From Gluconacetobacter takamatsuzukensis (GTDB lineage: Bacteria; Pseudomonadota; Alphaproteobacteria; Acetobacterales; Acetobacteraceae): 64,000 nt of DNA. The notes beneath the pieces are model-generated. The model was given only the letters and a program-made list of their open reading frames with translations, searched no databases and was not told the DNA's origin. Below are positions 62,314 to 64,000 of the stretch, one piece after another (position 1 is the first letter of the stretch; each line of letters opens with the position of its first letter). A program made the translations under genes and the position numbers. Location: NCBI RefSeq assembly GCF_014174275.1, contig NZ_JABEQK010000010.1:1-64000 (forward strand), read 5' to 3'.

Positions 62314-63402
62314 CTAGACAGGGCGTGGGTCGTGTCCTGTCTGGCCCCGGTGGCGGAGCAGATGATCGGCCAATACACACGCCATCATCGCCTCGCCGAC
62401 CGGCACGGCCCGGATTCCCACGCACGGATCATGCCGCCCACGGGTGGAAACCTCGACATTCTCCCCGCCCCGCGTCACCGAGGGAACGGGGGTGAGAATC
62501 GAGCTGGTCGGCTTGACCGCGAAGCGCGCCACCAGCGGCTGGCCGGTGGAAATCCCGCCCAGCACGCCGCCGGCATGGTTGGCGCCGAAGACCAGCCGCC
62601 CGTCTTCCATCCGCATCGGGTCGGCATTTTCCTCGCCGCTCAGGGCAGCGGCGGCGAATCCGTCGCCGATTTCCACGCCCTTGACGGCATTGATGCTCAT
62701 CAGCGCCATCGCGAGGTCGGAATCCAGCTTGCCGTAGATCGGCGCCCCCAGCCCCGGCGGCACGCCGTCGGCCACGATCTCGACCACCGCGCCGACCGAC
62801 GACCCGGCCTTGCGCACGGCGCCCAGATACTCTTCCCACACCGGCACCATCTCCGGGTCGGGGCAGAAGAAGGGGTTGTCGCCCACCGTGTCCCAGTCCC
62901 AGCGCGCCCGGTCGATGCGATGCGTGCCGACCTGCACCAGCGCGCCGCGAATCCGCACCCCGGCCCCCAGCACCTGCCGCGCGACGGCACCCGCCGCCAC
63001 GCGCATCGCCGTCTCGCGGGCCGAGGAGCGCCCACCGCCGCGATAGTCGCGAATGCCGTATTTCAGGTCGTAGGCCACATCGGCATGGCCCGGCCGATAG
63101 CGCTGGGCAATATCGCCGTAATCGCGCGACCGCTGGTCCACATTGCGGATCAGCAGCGAGATCGGGGTGCCGGTGGTCTGCCCCTCGAACACGCCGGACA
63201 GGATCTCGACCGAATCGGGTTCCTGCCGCTGGGTGGTGAATTTCGACTGGCCGGGTCGCCGCAGGTCCAGCCACGGCTGGATATCGGCCTCGGACAAGGG
63301 CACGCGCGGCGGGCACCCGTCCACCACGCAGCCGATCGCCGGCCCATGGCTCTCACCCCAGGTCGTCACCCGAAACAGATGGCCGAAACTGTTATCCGAC
63401 AT
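62314..63402 (-). CDS. aroC: Chorismate synthase
   Basis: A 362-residue enzyme that makes chorismate from EPSP using reduced FMN. Signatures include the start [20 protein letters not shown], the region [20 protein letters not shown] and [21 protein letters not shown]. Length is normal. fabI lies upstream on the same strand 192 bases away, so both may belong to one transcription unit. Confidence 0.96.
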   Translation of the reverse strand: MSDNSFGHLFRVTTWGESHGPAIGCVVDGCPPRVPLSEADIQPWLDLRRPGQSKFTTQRQEPDSVEILSGVFEGQTTGTPISLLIRNVDQRSRDYGDIAQRYRPGHADVAYDLKYGIRDYRGGGRSSARETAMRVAAGAVARQVLGAGVRIRGALVQVGTHRIDRARWDWDTVGDNPFFCPDPEMVPVWEEYLGAVRKAGSSVGAVVEIVADGVPPGLGAPIYGKLDSDLAMALMSINAVKGVEIGDGFAAAALSGEENADPMRMEDGRLVFGANHAGGVLGGISTGQPLVARFAVKPTSSILTPVPSVTRGGENVEVSTRGRHDPCVGIRAVPVGEAMMACVLADHLLRHRGQTGHDPRPV

Positions 63403-63467
63403 GACCCGATAATCCCTTCGCCGTTCGTAGCCAAAACCTGCCCGGAGATGTGGGCTGGCGAGCGAGA

Positions 63468-63484
63468 GCGGCCCAAAGGGCCGC
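63468..63484. promoter_or_regulatory. GC-rich hairpin between fabI and aroC
   Basis: GCGGCCC and GGGCCGC pair around AAA. There is no T-run, so it is probably not an intrinsic terminator. It may affect readthrough from fabI to aroC. Confidence 0.35.
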
Positions 63485-63594
63485 GCCCGTCGTGTGTTTT
63501 CGAGCCTCAGCGCGGAGCGGCCTCAATGGCCGTGAGCACCGGAGCACAGGAAACGCGCGTCGGATCGCCGCCAGCGCCCGTTTACGGTCAGGTT

Positions 63595-64000
<406 letters not shown>

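Overview
The window is a GC-rich chromosomal segment from an alphaproteobacterium. The most likely source is an acetic acid bacterium (Acetobacteraceae, Gluconacetobacter/Komagataeibacter-like). This rests on base composition, an IS5-family element of IS1031 type (a group first found in Acetobacter) with a TAA target duplication, the metX-metW pair, a Zn-Cys-poor DksA, a sugar-alcohol dehydrogenase and an AldB-type aldehyde dehydrogenase, and two families of intergenic hairpin repeats. The genus is an inference. Most of the window is ordinary housekeeping and transport sequence, interrupted by three less GC-rich accessory patches.

Layout. (1) 1-2626: the edge of an IS3-family element that has cut off the 5' end of a superfamily-1 helicase gene, followed by an overlapping partner gene of unknown function; the next 750 bp are gene-free and contain a tRNA-3'-end-like remnant. 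(2) 3383-12922: FAD monooxygenase, RarA, ArfB, a GST/LysR pair, a cation/proton antiporter, two pirins and a LysR regulator. (3) 13058-15394: small envelope proteins and lipoproteins. (4) 15498-18787: a Tat-exported sulfatase facing a translationally coupled parvulin plus formylglycine-generating enzyme pair. (5) 18836-24962: a large MscS channel, TetR with a palindromic operator, an outer-membrane efflux factor, dksA and tRNA-Thr(GGT). (6) 25470-26354: a RelE/HigB-like toxin, NadS/HigA-like antitoxin and a third small gene. (7) 26663-38700: permease, SDR/LysR pair with a perfect operator dyad, a ytcA-mdtNOP-type efflux operon, aldehyde dehydrogenase, NADH dehydrogenase II and TetR. (8) 39080-43219: a HAD phosphatase, then a SnoaL-like protein, an SDR lacking the catalytic tyrosine, an exported DJ-1/PfpI protein and a GlxA-type regulator. 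(9) 43640-45975: a decayed IS5 transposase, an intact IS1031-type element and a strongly AT-rich orphan gene. (10) 46339-64000: mannitol dehydrogenase family protein, glgX-glgP, a GGDEF-EAL protein, an MFS transporter, a RhlE-type helicase, a BadF-type sugar kinase, metX-metW, OsmC, aroC and the C-terminal part of fabI.

How the parts work together. The formylglycine-generating enzyme should activate the sulfatase cysteine before Tat export, with the coupled parvulin as a probable folding helper. YtcA, the HlyD adaptor, the FUSC protein and the outer-membrane factor form one tripartite efflux operon. MetX and MetW form the usual alphaproteobacterial homoserine acetylation pair. GlgX and the glucan phosphorylase form a glycogen-mobilising pair.

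Two dispersed hairpin repeat families sit at gene ends: three copies of a twin stem-loop (10934, 37992, 62208) and two copies of a paired AT-rich hairpin cassette (about 29999 and 57017). One cassette supplies the start codon and N-terminal residues of ytcA and the other supplies the C-terminus of the MFS transporter. The best candidates for something undescribed are the IS-interrupted helicase/partner pair, the sulfatase/FGE/parvulin unit, the AT-rich orphan at 45142-45975 and the repeat-captured gene ends.
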